Shown here: piece after piece, positions 8,043-16,933 of the stretch
How the letters are laid out: each line of letters opens with the position of its first letter
How positions within the stretch are numbered: position 1 is the first letter of the stretch
DNA from: Sulfurovum sp.
GTDB lineage: Bacteria > Campylobacterota > Campylobacteria > Campylobacterales > Sulfurovaceae
Assembly (NCBI GenBank): GCA_027082955.1
Contig: JALWTA010000037.1
Location: 1 to 42,901 of the forward strand
Length of the DNA stretch: 42,901 nt
Direction of reading: 5' to 3'
Notes under the pieces: generated by a model
The model's database searches: none
Seen by the model: the letters and a program-made list of their open reading frames with translations, nothing else
Told to the model about the DNA's origin: nothing
Program-made: the position numbers and the translations under genes

Positions 8043-10039
8043 TAGAATACTCCTATGACATCAGTCTGTTTTTTATCATCTGAAGGTACTTGTTTGATAC
8101 GCCTGCTAGCCGGAACACTACCTGCACCGCCGGAGACATGTTTTTTATGTTTTTCAAGCAACTGATAGACATAATCATTGTATTCCTGCTGCACCTCTTC
8201 AAGTTCATCAAGCATCTCCTTGAGTTTTTCGAGATCACCACTTTTTCGAACAATATATGGAGTCAGATAAATGACAACATTGGTTTTTCTATTTAGATCA
8301 GAAGTGTGGGTAAATAATTTCCCAAGCACGGGAATATCACCAAGTATCGGGATCTTTGTAACCCCCTTCCCGCCTGCATTCTTGATCAGACCGCCCAAAA
8401 TAATTGTCTCACCATTATTTACAACAGCTGTTGTTTTGACATCCCTTTTAGTGGTTGTAGGACGATCAGCATTAGGTGATTCGTTGTCCAAGACATCTTC
8501 GATGGTGGTTTGCACATCAAGATTTACTTTGTTATCACTGGAAAGTCTCGGTTTAACCTTGAGAGTCAGCCCAATATCCTCACGGCTGTAATTGTTAATC
8601 ACATTGGAATTACCCGTTGTCGACTGCTGTGCTTGTGTCAAAATGGAACGTGTCTGCCCCACATAGATCGATGCTTCTTTATTATTCGTACATAAAATAG
8701 AAGGTTCGCTCAGAATATGCGCAGCTCCGTTACGCTTAAGCAGATCAAGCTGTGCCCCCAATGCAAACACGCTGTTGGTGCCTTCCGGAAACTTGAATGC
8801 GGGATTGTTCTCGATGATATAGCCACCGTTTCCGTCAGGAACGCGACGTGTATTGTTGGTATTTAGGAAAGCAAGCAGTGCAGGTGACATTTGAAGCGCC
8901 TTCGCTCCAAAATTTCCAGCAAGAGTAAACAAGCCATTGCTGCTAATAGAACCGCCATTGATACCATATTTCAATCCCACGCGTTCTGCAAGATTGCTAT
9001 CTATCTCAACAATTCTTGCTTTAACATAGACCTGGACTTTTGGAATATCGATCTTGCTGACAGTTTCACGAATATTACGCATTTGCTCACCTGTTGCCAG
9101 AATAATAAGGGCATTGCGCTCTGCATCTGAAACGACCATTGCTTTGCTTGGCGGCTTGCTCCCTTTCTTTCTGCTTTTCATTGCAACATTGTTCATTTGT
9201 GCCACCAACTTGCTCAAAAGCTTTTCCATCTCTTCCGCATTGGAGTTTTTCAGCCGTAGTACATACATTTTCTGGGCTTGTTCTTCTCCTTTGATGTCCA
9301 ACTGTTTGATGTATCGGATCATTCTGTGATTGTTCTCTTCTTTACCCACAAGAACAATTGCATTCGTTGCTTCATCTTTGAAAACATCAACTTTCTCACT
9401 CTCAATCGTTTGTGGAAAAAGCTTTTTTGCCATATTTTGAACATTGGGGAAAATATCCTTCACATTCGCATATTTCAAACGAATGATTGTAGAACGTTTC
9501 AAGCCTTTTTTCTCAATGGCATTGATCAACTTGGAAATGGACTGCAAGGTTCTTGGTGTTGCCGTTACCGCAAGAACATTGTTCTCTTTAAAAGAGATTA
9601 CTTTGTCGCTTCTTTGAAGCAACGGTTTTATTTTTGCCCGAATAACTGCTGCATTGGAACGTTTAAGCGGAAACATCACGGTCTTCATTGTCTCTCCCTG
9701 AACAGAGTTGCTGACATCGACCCCTTCTCCGGCTGCATTGGCACTTTTGACAACTTTGTAAAAATCTCCCTGATCGATAATCGTCAGCCCTCTGCTTCCT
9801 AAAATAGAATTTGCCAAAGGAAGCAAAGAAGATTTTTTTATAGGCTCCTGCGATACAAAATTGATCTTTCCTTTCAAGTCAGCATCTATCAGAATATTTT
9901 TATGGGTGATCTTGGAAACCATCTCTATAAAATCTTTGACACTTAAGTCACGAAAGTTGACATTGACCTTGGCATCCTCAGCCTGGAGGAGAGCAAGCAA
10001 GACCATTCCGGTTAGCAGTATTTTTTTAATTAATTTCAT
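8042..10039 (-). CDS. gspD: Type II secretion outer-membrane secretin GspD
   Basis: A 665-residue secretin, the outer-membrane channel. A signal peptide covers about residues 1-20, ending at LLQAED. The N0 domain begins VNVNFRDLSVKDFIEMVSK, followed by N1-N3 repeats; the N2-N3 region includes a basic insert (SRKKGSKPP). The C-terminal secretin domain carries the family signature near VTKIPILGDIPVLGKLF and ends with VVIYLTPYIV. About 60 residues beyond this form a charged, partly coiled tail that could be the pilotin-binding S domain; no GspS gene lies nearby. The start overlaps the end of gspC by 14 bases. Confidence 0.95.
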   Translation of the reverse strand: MKLIKKILLTGMVLLALLQAEDAKVNVNFRDLSVKDFIEMVSKITHKNILIDADLKGKINFVSQEPIKKSSLLPLANSILGSRGLTIIDQGDFYKVVKSANAAGEGVDVSNSVQGETMKTVMFPLKRSNAAVIRAKIKPLLQRSDKVISFKENNVLAVTATPRTLQSISKLINAIEKKGLKRSTIIRLKYANVKDIFPNVQNMAKKLFPQTIESEKVDVFKDEATNAIVLVGKEENNHRMIRYIKQLDIKGEEQAQKMYVLRLKNSNAEEMEKLLSKLVAQMNNVAMKSRKKGSKPPSKAMVVSDAERNALIILATGEQMRNIRETVSKIDIPKVQVYVKARIVEIDSNLAERVGLKYGINGGSISSNGLFTLAGNFGAKALQMSPALLAFLNTNNTRRVPDGNGGYIIENNPAFKFPEGTNSVFALGAQLDLLKRNGAAHILSEPSILCTNNKEASIYVGQTRSILTQAQQSTTGNSNVINNYSREDIGLTLKVKPRLSSDNKVNLDVQTTIEDVLDNESPNADRPTTTKRDVKTTAVVNNGETIILGGLIKNAGGKGVTKIPILGDIPVLGKLFTHTSDLNRKTNVVIYLTPYIVRKSGDLEKLKEMLDELEEVQQEYNDYVYQLLEKHKKHVSGGAGSVPASRRIKQVPSDDKKQTDVIGVF

Positions 10040-10865
10040 AATGTAGCTCCATGTCGGTATTTCCCCGCTGTATTGTTAATGTCACATTGGACATATCATT
10101 CATATTCCTATATGCATTGAAGGCTGCACTATAACTTGTCAGTGCCTGCCCATTGATCGATTTCAGGACATCGCCGCGTTTCAATCCAAGCTTGGCAAAA
10201 GGACTGCCTCGCCTGACAAATGTGACCTGAAATCCTGTCAATGCGTTGCCCTCTTTCATATCTCGCATACCAATATCTTTATACACTTCATCAATATGCT
10301 GGGTATAGTGTGTGACAAGACTTCTGTCAATGATCCGTCGATCCCCAGCTGCAATAATCTCTTCATTAGAAGATACTGTATCTTCATGCTTAGGCATATC
10401 TGACATAGTGTTTTGAGGAGAAACCGCTGAAATGCCTGTATCTTTTGGTGTATAAAGCATAAGTTGATATGATTTGCCCTTTTTTTGGAACAAGGCATAG
10501 TCCCGACCTGCACCCGTCAAAATAAAGCCCATAACCGATTCACCTTTTGCTACAATACTGGTCTTTCCTTTATACATAACAGTTACAATCGCATGTGCTT
10601 TATCACTGTAGACAGCAAGCAATTTCATATCCTTGATACTTGTACCTTTTCTCTGCGGCATACCATGCAGTACAGGTACTCTGGTATGCTCTGATAAGGA
10701 TATGGGATAATAGAGTGCTTTCAATGTTGCTTTATCCTTGTGGTCTATCCCGGAAGAAGGCAGCAGTATCAATCCGGTAACAAACCATAACAACTTGACA
10801 GTAAATGAGACAACCAATATACTGATAACTGTATCGAGAGTATTCATTTTAGAAAGAGGTTTCAT
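10026..10865 (-). CDS. gspC: Type II secretion inner-membrane protein GspC (PDZ type)
   Basis: A 279-residue protein with one N-terminal membrane helix (about 10-35), a beta-rich homology-region-like domain at about 75-140 (HAIVTVMYKGKTSIVAKGES), a variable linker, and a PDZ domain at about 205-278 with GSPFAKLGLKRGDVLKSING. This is the GspC layout, linking the inner-membrane platform to the secretin and helping select substrates. The ATG at 10865 has GGGGG eight bases upstream and overlaps the gene before it by 17 bases; an internal ATG at 10847 is possible. Neighbours gspN-like and gspD agree with the assignment. Confidence 0.88.
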   Translation of the reverse strand: MKPLSKMNTLDTVISILVVSFTVKLLWFVTGLILLPSSGIDHKDKATLKALYYPISLSEHTRVPVLHGMPQRKGTSIKDMKLLAVYSDKAHAIVTVMYKGKTSIVAKGESVMGFILTGAGRDYALFQKKGKSYQLMLYTPKDTGISAVSPQNTMSDMPKHEDTVSSNEEIIAAGDRRIIDRSLVTHYTQHIDEVYKDIGMRDMKEGNALTGFQVTFVRRGSPFAKLGLKRGDVLKSINGQALTSYSAAFNAYRNMNDMSNVTLTIQRGNTDMELHYEIN

Positions 10866-11367
10866 AATACCATCCCCCTTTCACATCTTTATGCAACTGT
10901 GATCTGAACATGCCAAAAGCATCTATTTTAGCTAAATATACATGCATTTTGTGTGTCCGAAAGTCAATCCAGCCATGCATACCCTGCAATGTCCCTTCTC
11001 CGTTCAAATATATGCGGAAAGGACGCAGGATACTGTGTGTTAAAACAATTTGTGGTACACGAGAAGGGAAATATCCGGCAAAGCCCTTCTCCATCTCGAT
11101 ATTGTCAAGCCTAACACGTGAATAGAACAACAGTGTATCAAAACGTATTTTTTTGACCGTAGCAATACGAATGCCCTGAAAGTAGATAACCGGGCGGGTA
11201 AGAGTCAAGGAGAACAAGCCTGGATCTATGCCCGCCTCATTTATTTCAACACCCTGCTTTTGCAGTGTTCGCTCAAGTGTAAAATAGAGTGATTCTTTAG
11301 GCATAAAGACAATGATTGAAACCAATATCACAACCAGATAAAAACAACACTTTTTTACCACTTGCAT
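10849..11367 (-). CDS. GspN-like type II secretion protein
   Basis: A 172-residue protein with an N-terminal membrane helix (about 7-22) and a periplasmic part built of beta segments (SLTLTRPVIYFQGI, VRLDNIEM, GTLQGMHGWIDFRT), resembling the short GspN family, distantly AsmA-like. GspN occurs in a subset of type II systems, usually beside gspM/gspC, and its role is unclear. It lies between the GspM-like gene (13-base overlap) and gspC (17-base overlap), so translation is coupled. The assignment rests on fold style and position more than on motifs. Confidence 0.65.
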   Translation of the reverse strand: MQVVKKCCFYLVVILVSIIVFMPKESLYFTLERTLQKQGVEINEAGIDPGLFSLTLTRPVIYFQGIRIATVKKIRFDTLLFYSRVRLDNIEMEKGFAGYFPSRVPQIVLTHSILRPFRIYLNGEGTLQGMHGWIDFRTHKMHVYLAKIDAFGMFRSQLHKDVKGGWYYETSF

Positions 11368-11759
11368 ACGAACTCCATACGATATACTGCCTGATGCCGT
11401 TCTATCTTGATATGTTCTATCTGTATTGCTGTATCAAGCAGCCGTGTTGTTAGTGTACCTAGTTTTGTCGAAGAGAGACCATTGCAAGCTGCTGAGAGTT
11501 TTCTGCCTTTGCGATGCCAATTATTGCACTCCTTTGGGAAAGCTGCATGTATCTCTTCAAGTCCCTTTTCTATATGGTGGACATCCCCCCATCTGTGTCG
11601 GAGCAAAACTGTCTTGCGAAGCATTACACTTTCTTGAAGCATCTTATTGTGTTCTTCTTCGGCTCTTTTATGCGAAAGATGTTTATAGCCCAATGCAAGA
11701 AGCGCAAACACTATTGCAATCAATATGATCATTTCATCTCTATAGCGAAAGTTCATCAT
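11355..11759 (-). CDS. GspM-like type II secretion protein
   Basis: A 134-residue protein with a single N-terminal membrane helix (about 9-25), a helical segment with EEEHNKMLQESVMLRK, and a small C-terminal domain. Size, topology and place between the GspL-like and GspN-like genes match GspM, which binds GspL in the inner-membrane platform; sequence similarity is weak, as usual for GspM. Two cysteines lie near the middle of the soluble domain and one in the C-terminal CKW. AAGGA stands upstream and the ATG overlaps the stop of the preceding gene (ATGA). Confidence 0.6.
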   Translation of the reverse strand: MMNFRYRDEMIILIAIVFALLALGYKHLSHKRAEEEHNKMLQESVMLRKTVLLRHRWGDVHHIEKGLEEIHAAFPKECNNWHRKGRKLSAACNGLSSTKLGTLTTRLLDTAIQIEHIKIERHQAVYRMEFVCKW

Positions 11760-12679
11760 AACTTTCCTTCTATCTGCAGCAATGTCTCGGAAAGTTTTTT
11801 AAACTTCCACTTTTGATAGGAGACTGCATGGGCTATCTGCTTTGCTGCATTTCCCTTGGTAACGGCAATTTTTGCCATAAATCTTTTCTCATCCATTTCA
11901 AATAAGGACAGTGAGGCATCTCTTCCGAGCATACCGGCAATTTGGCCGATTACAAGACGTTTTTTGCGCTCATTCTTATCTATTGTCTGGTATTTTTTTA
12001 AAATATTTGAACGGGTATAACTGTTTACCAAAACCGGGTATTTTGTGTAATAGGTAGAGAGCAATGATACAAGATGTTTGTTCTCACTGTCATACCGCCG
12101 CCCTTCTACAAACCATATAAGACCAAAACCAATGAGAACAGTGACAAGTGCAATCAGTTGTTTTTGGTTCATTGTTCCCAAGGAACGACTCGGGGGGACT
12201 ATCCCTTTTTTAGGCAACATATCTCGTGAAAGCCTTTGCCACTGCTGAACGGAAATCCCTTCTATCGGAACTACGGTAGCATTACCATCAAGATTCATCA
12301 GTGCATTTGATTCACCAAGTTTCACCGCCCCATTCAGCTTTCCAGCTATTTGCTGTGCAAAATATATTTTATGTATTTTAGAAAGCGGTATCCCCTTGCC
12401 TTCCAAAAAATCAAGAATTTTCTGTATATCGTATGCAATAAATATCCATTGATTTTCCTCTTTATAGACAAAATAGGCTACCGAAGTTTCCTTATCTATC
12501 AAACCTTCAAAAACGGATGGTGCAATTTTCTTTGCCTGATATGCGAATCGTACAGGTATTGATTCACGTTTTATGGTATAAAAATACGGTGTCAGTATAA
12601 CATCTACAGGAGCTGATGGCTCTGTCATTTTCATGTCACGGTACGCCAACACCGTATTATTGCTGTCCATCAAACTCAA
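11756..12679 (-). CDS. GspL-like type II secretion protein
   Basis: A 307-residue protein with a cytoplasmic domain (1-170), one membrane helix (about 174-191) and a periplasmic domain of about 110 residues. This mirrors GspL, which recruits the GspE ATPase through its cytoplasmic actin-like domain. The cytoplasmic part is shorter than in classical GspL (about 230 residues), resembling PilM-reduced versions in this phylum. It overlaps the GspK-like gene upstream by 23 bases and the GspM-like gene downstream by four. The assignment depends on topology and gene order. Confidence 0.65.
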   Translation of the reverse strand: MSLMDSNNTVLAYRDMKMTEPSAPVDVILTPYFYTIKRESIPVRFAYQAKKIAPSVFEGLIDKETSVAYFVYKEENQWIFIAYDIQKILDFLEGKGIPLSKIHKIYFAQQIAGKLNGAVKLGESNALMNLDGNATVVPIEGISVQQWQRLSRDMLPKKGIVPPSRSLGTMNQKQLIALVTVLIGFGLIWFVEGRRYDSENKHLVSLLSTYYTKYPVLVNSYTRSNILKKYQTIDKNERKKRLVIGQIAGMLGRDASLSLFEMDEKRFMAKIAVTKGNAAKQIAHAVSYQKWKFKKLSETLLQIEGKL

Positions 12680-13586
12680 AATCCTTTACCTCTCCATCAT
12701 TATCGGTGAAACGAAATCTGTACTGTTTATCTCTGTAACCATACCATACACTGCATTGTGCAGTATCGGGGAGGTCATCTGCGAATAGTGACTCACGGTA
12801 TGAGAACCCATATGCCGCTGACAGATGCTTTAATGCACCTTCTCCTGGCTGCCACTCCTCTTTAATTGCATCTTTATCCAGATGAAACAGCATAGACAAC
12901 AGCTCTACAGAGAGATAGTTCCCGTCTATAAACGGACCATCACCATTACGGGATACGGGCTGAAAACCAAACAGCCGTCTCCATGGAACCGCACTAACCC
13001 GATCATCACCTGTGCGAAACTGATAACGTGTCAGTACATCCACAAACATTTGATAAGAAATCATAGCATGATTTTCTCTCAAACGTCCTTGTATATCCTT
13101 GTGTACCATGCGATCTCCAGATTGCTGCAACATCCTTTCCAGCAGTTCAGGGTCATTTATCTCATACTCCTGTGCAACAGTATCGTAGACCTTTTGTGCA
13201 ATAGTATACCTCTCATACATTAGCGGATCGTTAGCACCAAACAGCCAATTGATATTGATCACATTATGAAGTGGTCTGCATTTTATCAATACCGGGGAAG
13301 TACTATCTTCAGACAATAGAGGAAGCGGTTTCTGATACAACAGAGCATAGAGCCGTTTTCTCTCTTTCAGTCCATGCAGCATCTGCTTCAATTGGGCATA
13401 ATAGAGATTTGCCTGTATCAGTGCACTCTCTTTGCTTGCTTCTTTTCTCGCCTGGTCGAGATATGTTACAAGTACTCCCGTAAGCATCATAACAATCAAA
13501 AGCACAGAAAGTGTGATCAGCAAAGCAAATCCTCGCTTTCTCGGTAAAAGCCCCGTTCCCTTCTTCAACACACACTCCATTCCCAT
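12657..13586 (-). CDS. Type II secretion minor pseudopilin GspK-like
   Basis: A 309-residue protein with a prepilin signal at RKRGFALLITLSVLLIV: cleavage is expected after Gly19, and mature position 5 is Ile instead of Glu. Lack of Glu5 and the large size fit GspK, the tip subunit that starts pseudopilus assembly with GspI and GspJ. The soluble domain contains NDPELLERML, in the place of the helical insert of GspK. It is the first gene of the minus arm, its start lying 93 bases from gspG on the other strand. An internal ATG two codons in is an equally good start. Confidence 0.75.
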   Translation of the reverse strand: MGMECVLKKGTGLLPRKRGFALLITLSVLLIVMMLTGVLVTYLDQARKEASKESALIQANLYYAQLKQMLHGLKERKRLYALLYQKPLPLLSEDSTSPVLIKCRPLHNVININWLFGANDPLMYERYTIAQKVYDTVAQEYEINDPELLERMLQQSGDRMVHKDIQGRLRENHAMISYQMFVDVLTRYQFRTGDDRVSAVPWRRLFGFQPVSRNGDGPFIDGNYLSVELLSMLFHLDKDAIKEEWQPGEGALKHLSAAYGFSYRESLFADDLPDTAQCSVWYGYRDKQYRFRFTDNDGEVKDFEFDGQQ

Positions 13587-13679
13587 TGCTCTTGTACTGT
13601 TAAAATAAACTCGATAAAATACCCCATCCCATGTATGAGAAACCGCTCATATTATAACAGAAGCAACCCAAGGATTAAA
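13587..13679. promoter_or_regulatory. Divergent promoter region between the two type II secretion arms
   Basis: Ninety-three bases separate gspK (-) and gspG (+). On the plus strand TATTAT (13650-13655) is a candidate -10 box about 25 bases before the gspG start. On the minus strand an AT-rich stretch near 13600-13620 could serve gspK. No strong -35 on either side. A shared region implies joint control of both arms. Confidence 0.45.
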
Positions 13680-14123
13680 ATGAAACAGGCTCTTTTTTGC
13701 ACACAATCGGACAGGAAAGCTTTCTCGCTACTGGAACTGCTCATCGTTATTGTTATTCTCGGTGGACTGGTCGCGATAGTAGCACCCGGTCTTATGGACT
13801 CGGCTGATCAGGCGAAACGTGATACGGTTTGTCTCAAAATGGACGATCTGAAAAAGCGACTGGATATGTTTAAGCTCGATAATGGTGTCTACCCCGATAC
13901 CGAAGAGGGATTTGAAGCACTTCTTTCAAACCCTGATCCAGACAAATATCCAGGATACAGGACCAAACCCTATCTGAAAAAACTACCGCGTGATTCCTGG
14001 CATACGCCATTCGTCTACATTAACAAAGGTGACGATGTCGAGATTATCTCGCTGGGTGCCGACAGAAAACAGGGAGGAGACGGCAACAACAAAGACATCC
14101 TCTTCTCACGTTGCAACAAGTAA
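13680..14123 (+). CDS. gspG: Type II secretion major pseudopilin GspG
   Basis: A 147-residue major pseudopilin. The prepilin site is Ala14-Phe15 with Glu at mature position 5 (FSLLELLIVIVILGGLVAIVAP). The C-terminal part carries hallmarks that set true GspG apart from type IV pilins: DNGVYPDTEEGFEALL, LPRDSWHTPFVY and the acidic LGADRKQGGDGNNKDI, which binds calcium in known GspG structures. The ATG at 13680 has AAGGA upstream; the frame opens 15 codons earlier but that would lengthen the leader beyond what is usual. It heads the plus arm. Confidence 0.94.
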   Translation: MKQALFCTQSDRKAFSLLELLIVIVILGGLVAIVAPGLMDSADQAKRDTVCLKMDDLKKRLDMFKLDNGVYPDTEEGFEALLSNPDPDKYPGYRTKPYLKKLPRDSWHTPFVYINKGDDVEIISLGADRKQGGDGNNKDILFSRCNK

Positions 14124-14128
14124 ATTCT

Positions 14129-14665
14129 ATGATGCAGACATCCAAAAGAGGATTTTCTCTGCTGGAACTGCTCCTAGTGATTTTCATTATTTCACTGGTT
14201 TACTATCTCGGATTTGAAGCCCTTGGAAAACCTGAAAAAAAACCACCTCTTCTCTCTCCTAAAAACCTCACGCTGTCAATACGGCATGCTCCTTTTTTTC
14301 ACGGAAAAGGTACCCTGATCTGTACAGATCGATGCACCCAATGCTACTTCAGAGAATCTATTGCATCACCCTTTAGACAATATCGGGGAGAGACTGACCT
14401 AAAAGGCACTGTTGCCTATTGGATAGATGCGGATCGCACTGTTCATCTCCTTGATTATGGACACTACCAAAACAAAAAAGTTTGCCTGAAAATAGATTTT
14501 TTTGCAAACGGCAGCAATACTCCTGTTATCCTCAAACAAAACAATAAGGTCTATTATATACCCTCCTATTTCGGACCGGTCAAAACCTTTGTTTCCCTTG
14601 CGGAAGCCAAAAACTATCGTCTGCGTACAGCATTGCCGATAGAACGACAAGGAGACTTTTATTGA
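14129..14665 (+). CDS. Type II secretion minor pseudopilin (GspH position)
   Basis: A protein of about 178 residues with a prepilin site at Gly8-Phe9 and Glu at mature position 5 (GFSLLELLLVIF). Position after gspG suggests GspH, but the soluble domain is not typical. It includes a compact cysteine cluster (CTDRCTQC) at about residues 61-68 and one later Cys, which may form a disulfide or bind metal. The frame is open from a TTG at 14111 that overlaps gspG; the tandem ATGs at 14129 and 14132 give a more normal leader. Likely translated by coupling, as no strong ribosome site is present. Confidence 0.65.
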   Translation: MMQTSKRGFSLLELLLVIFIISLVYYLGFEALGKPEKKPPLLSPKNLTLSIRHAPFFHGKGTLICTDRCTQCYFRESIASPFRQYRGETDLKGTVAYWIDADRTVHLLDYGHYQNKKVCLKIDFFANGSNTPVILKQNNKVYYIPSYFGPVKTFVSLAEAKNYRLRTALPIERQGDFY

Positions 14666-15069
14666 AAACTTTTCGCCCGGCATTTACGCTCATCGAAATT
14701 CTCATATCGGTACTTATCCTCTCTACATCCATTGTCTATGTTATGAAAATTTATGCTCAAAACCATACACAGTCATACTACATAACGCAGCGATATAAAG
14801 ATGCAATGTACGATTCTCTGTTTTTGACACAAGATGCACTGCGATACTCCGGAGAACATAAAGATGCATACGAACTTTTACACAGATCTCTACCGATACA
14901 CAATGACAAAAGCAGGGAGATACTCCGTCATATCTTACGAACAATTATCGTTTCAGAAGAGGAAACGATTCATCAGGAGGAGGGGATGCCACATGTACAG
15001 TCAAAAAAAGAGATACTCAAAGGAAGATTCACAGCCTCCTATAATCATATCAAAATAGAGTTATTTTAA
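14662..15069 (+). CDS. Type II secretion minor pseudopilin (GspI-like)
   Basis: A 135-residue prepilin-like protein with Ala7-Phe8 cleavage site and Glu at mature position 5 (FTLIEILISVLILS). Small size and order G-H-I suit GspI. The start is TTG at 14662, four bases inside the preceding gene, with AAGGAG about seven bases upstream; no ATG lies nearby. The C-terminal half is charged and short of recognisable motifs. It is followed by 155 non-coding bases before gspF. Confidence 0.65.
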   Translation: MKTFRPAFTLIEILISVLILSTSIVYVMKIYAQNHTQSYYITQRYKDAMYDSLFLTQDALRYSGEHKDAYELLHRSLPIHNDKSREILRHILRTIIVSEEETIHQEEGMPHVQSKKEILKGRFTASYNHIKIELF

Positions 15070-15163
15070 CTTCGCTTCTACGAATAGACCAAATCTTGAA
15101 ATCACAGGTTTGAGTTTGATTGTGTCCGATTCAACTCTAAGCACCCGGGAGAGATAAACCCGA

Positions 15164-15169
15164 TATAAT
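15164..15169 (+). promoter_or_regulatory. -10 box upstream of gspF
   Basis: A perfect TATAAT about 55 bases before gspF, in the 155-base gap after the GspI-like gene, with no good -35. It suggests that gspF and the genes after it can be transcribed apart from the pseudopilins. Confidence 0.4.
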
Positions 15170-15224
15170 ACGATGAACCCGAATTTGCATTGGGATACGA
15201 AGATTCAGTTACACAGAGGGACAG

Positions 15225-16442
15225 ATGCTTTTCAAATATAGAGGCTTTGACACAACAGGAAAGCGTGTCAAAGGCACCATTTCTGCATCATCTATAGAAG
15301 ATGCAGTACAGAAACTGAAACACCAAAATATCTACTATGAAAAGATGGTTCCGACAAGCGAAGGCTTCTCTCTGTCCAGGCTGACACAAAAAGAGATGCC
15401 CGGTGAGCAGCTTGCTTCTTTTTCCAGAGAACTCTCATCCTATTTAAAATCGGGAATGACGATTCTCACAGCCATACGTCTCATGGAAAACCAGCATGCC
15501 GGAGAAAAACGATACCTCTCTTTTCTTAATGCGGTTAGAACCATGATCGACGAAGGACAATCACTTTATCAGGCACTTTCATCCCAAACGGTTTATCATC
15601 TTCCGGAATTTTACCTACAAAGCCTCAACATTGCCGGACAAAGCGGGAAGATGAGCGAAGTACTTACCAACATGGGCAATTTTTTCTCATCACAGGAAAA
15701 GGTTAAGAAACAGGTGAAGGGTGCGATGGTCTATCCTGCCGTAATCTTTACTGTCGCCATTGCAATCACAGGATTTCTCATCACTTTTGTTGTTCCAAAA
15801 ATCACTGAAATTTTCAATGATACGGACCAAAAACTTCCACCTATTACTCGCTTTGTACTTGCCATAAGCGACTTTTTAACAGCACACTACCTACTCCTTC
15901 TTGGAATACTCATAATATTGGTTATCCTTTGGAAGCTTATGTATGCAAAATGGAAAACATTTCGACGTACTGTAGACAGTATCATACTGCATCTTCCTAT
16001 TCTCGGTAACCTTGCACAAAATCATGAACTTGGCAGATTCTCCTATATACTTTCACTCATGCTAAGCAGCGGTGTCGCCTATGCACAGGCCGTTACGCTC
16101 TCCGTTGCTTCTTTTAGCAACACAAGACTTTCAGAGATATTCGGTCGTGCTTCCGACAAAGTCATGGAAGGGAACAAGCTCTCCAATGCACTGCAGTTGA
16201 CACAGGGAACCAAGATCAAACGGAATTTTTTGCAGTCACTAGCTTTGGGGGAAGAGTCGAGTGAAGTGAGCGAAGTACTGGGAAACCTCTCCAAACTCTA
16301 TGCTGAGGAGAATGAAGAAAAACTCAAAATTCTACTCAGTCTTCTTGAACCTGCAATGATGCTTCTCATCGGTTCGATTGTCGGCGTAATCGTCTCTGCG
16401 ATGCTGCTGCCGATTTTTACCATGACACAAGGATTGAAATAA
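15225..16442 (+). CDS. gspF: Type II secretion inner-membrane platform protein GspF
   Basis: A 405-residue GspF/PilC protein with two copies of the T2SSF domain (about 70-195 and 270-395) and three membrane helices (about 170-195, 220-240 and 375-400). FSRELSSYLKSGMTIL and the later FSYILSLMLSSGVAYAQA are the repeated domain starts. It is the core of the inner-membrane platform and couples ATP hydrolysis by GspE to pseudopilus assembly. The stop overlaps the next start by one base (TAATG), tying an RDD protein to the secretion operon. Confidence 0.94.
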   Translation: MLFKYRGFDTTGKRVKGTISASSIEDAVQKLKHQNIYYEKMVPTSEGFSLSRLTQKEMPGEQLASFSRELSSYLKSGMTILTAIRLMENQHAGEKRYLSFLNAVRTMIDEGQSLYQALSSQTVYHLPEFYLQSLNIAGQSGKMSEVLTNMGNFFSSQEKVKKQVKGAMVYPAVIFTVAIAITGFLITFVVPKITEIFNDTDQKLPPITRFVLAISDFLTAHYLLLLGILIILVILWKLMYAKWKTFRRTVDSIILHLPILGNLAQNHELGRFSYILSLMLSSGVAYAQAVTLSVASFSNTRLSEIFGRASDKVMEGNKLSNALQLTQGTKIKRNFLQSLALGEESSEVSEVLGNLSKLYAEENEEKLKILLSLLEPAMMLLIGSIVGVIVSAMLLPIFTMTQGLK

Positions 16443-16933
16443 TGGCAAAACCGCGCATTAGGGATGTAAAACAGGGAAGAGTTGTAAAAAATGAAACATC
16501 GAGCACATCCAAAAAAGAACACCACAAACTTCCTTATGCTTCCGCATCGGAAAAGGTCAAAGCCTTTCTGACAGACAGTTTTATGCTGTTGATGCCCATT
16601 ATGTATGCAGTGTTCTACCTTGTTATGGGAGGCAGAGAAGGATTTGCTGCACACAAGGCTTTGGGATGGCTCTATATTCTTCTGCCTCTAGTCACGATAC
16701 AGACACTCTTTATGTTCAAATCGGGTCAAACACCCGGATACCGTGCCTATGATCTGGAAGTGGTCGAAGAGAAAACCGGCACACGTCCAGGGCTCCTCCT
16801 TATTCTCTTTCGCAACCTCACTGCCATCCTCTCTGCTGCAACACTGATAGGGTGGGTGCTGATGTTCTTTCGAAAAGATCGTAAAAATCTTCACGATATG
16901 CTCAGTGGCACTGTCGTTATCAAAAAATCATGA
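16442..16933 (+). CDS. RDD family membrane protein
   Basis: A 163-residue RDD-domain protein. After a basic, polar N-terminus of about 30 residues there are three hydrophobic segments. The first ends with LTDSFMLLMP (the usual Arg-Asp is Thr-Asp here) and the second is followed by SGQTPGYRAYDLEVV, matching the RDD pattern; it closes with the RKNLHDMLSGTVVI motif, also typical. RDD proteins are poorly understood small membrane proteins, some linked to ion exchange. Its coupling to gspF is conserved-looking but its role in secretion is unknown. Confidence 0.85.
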   Translation: MAKPRIRDVKQGRVVKNETSSTSKKEHHKLPYASASEKVKAFLTDSFMLLMPIMYAVFYLVMGGREGFAAHKALGWLYILLPLVTIQTLFMFKSGQTPGYRAYDLEVVEEKTGTRPGLLLILFRNLTAILSAATLIGWVLMFFRKDRKNLHDMLSGTVVIKKS

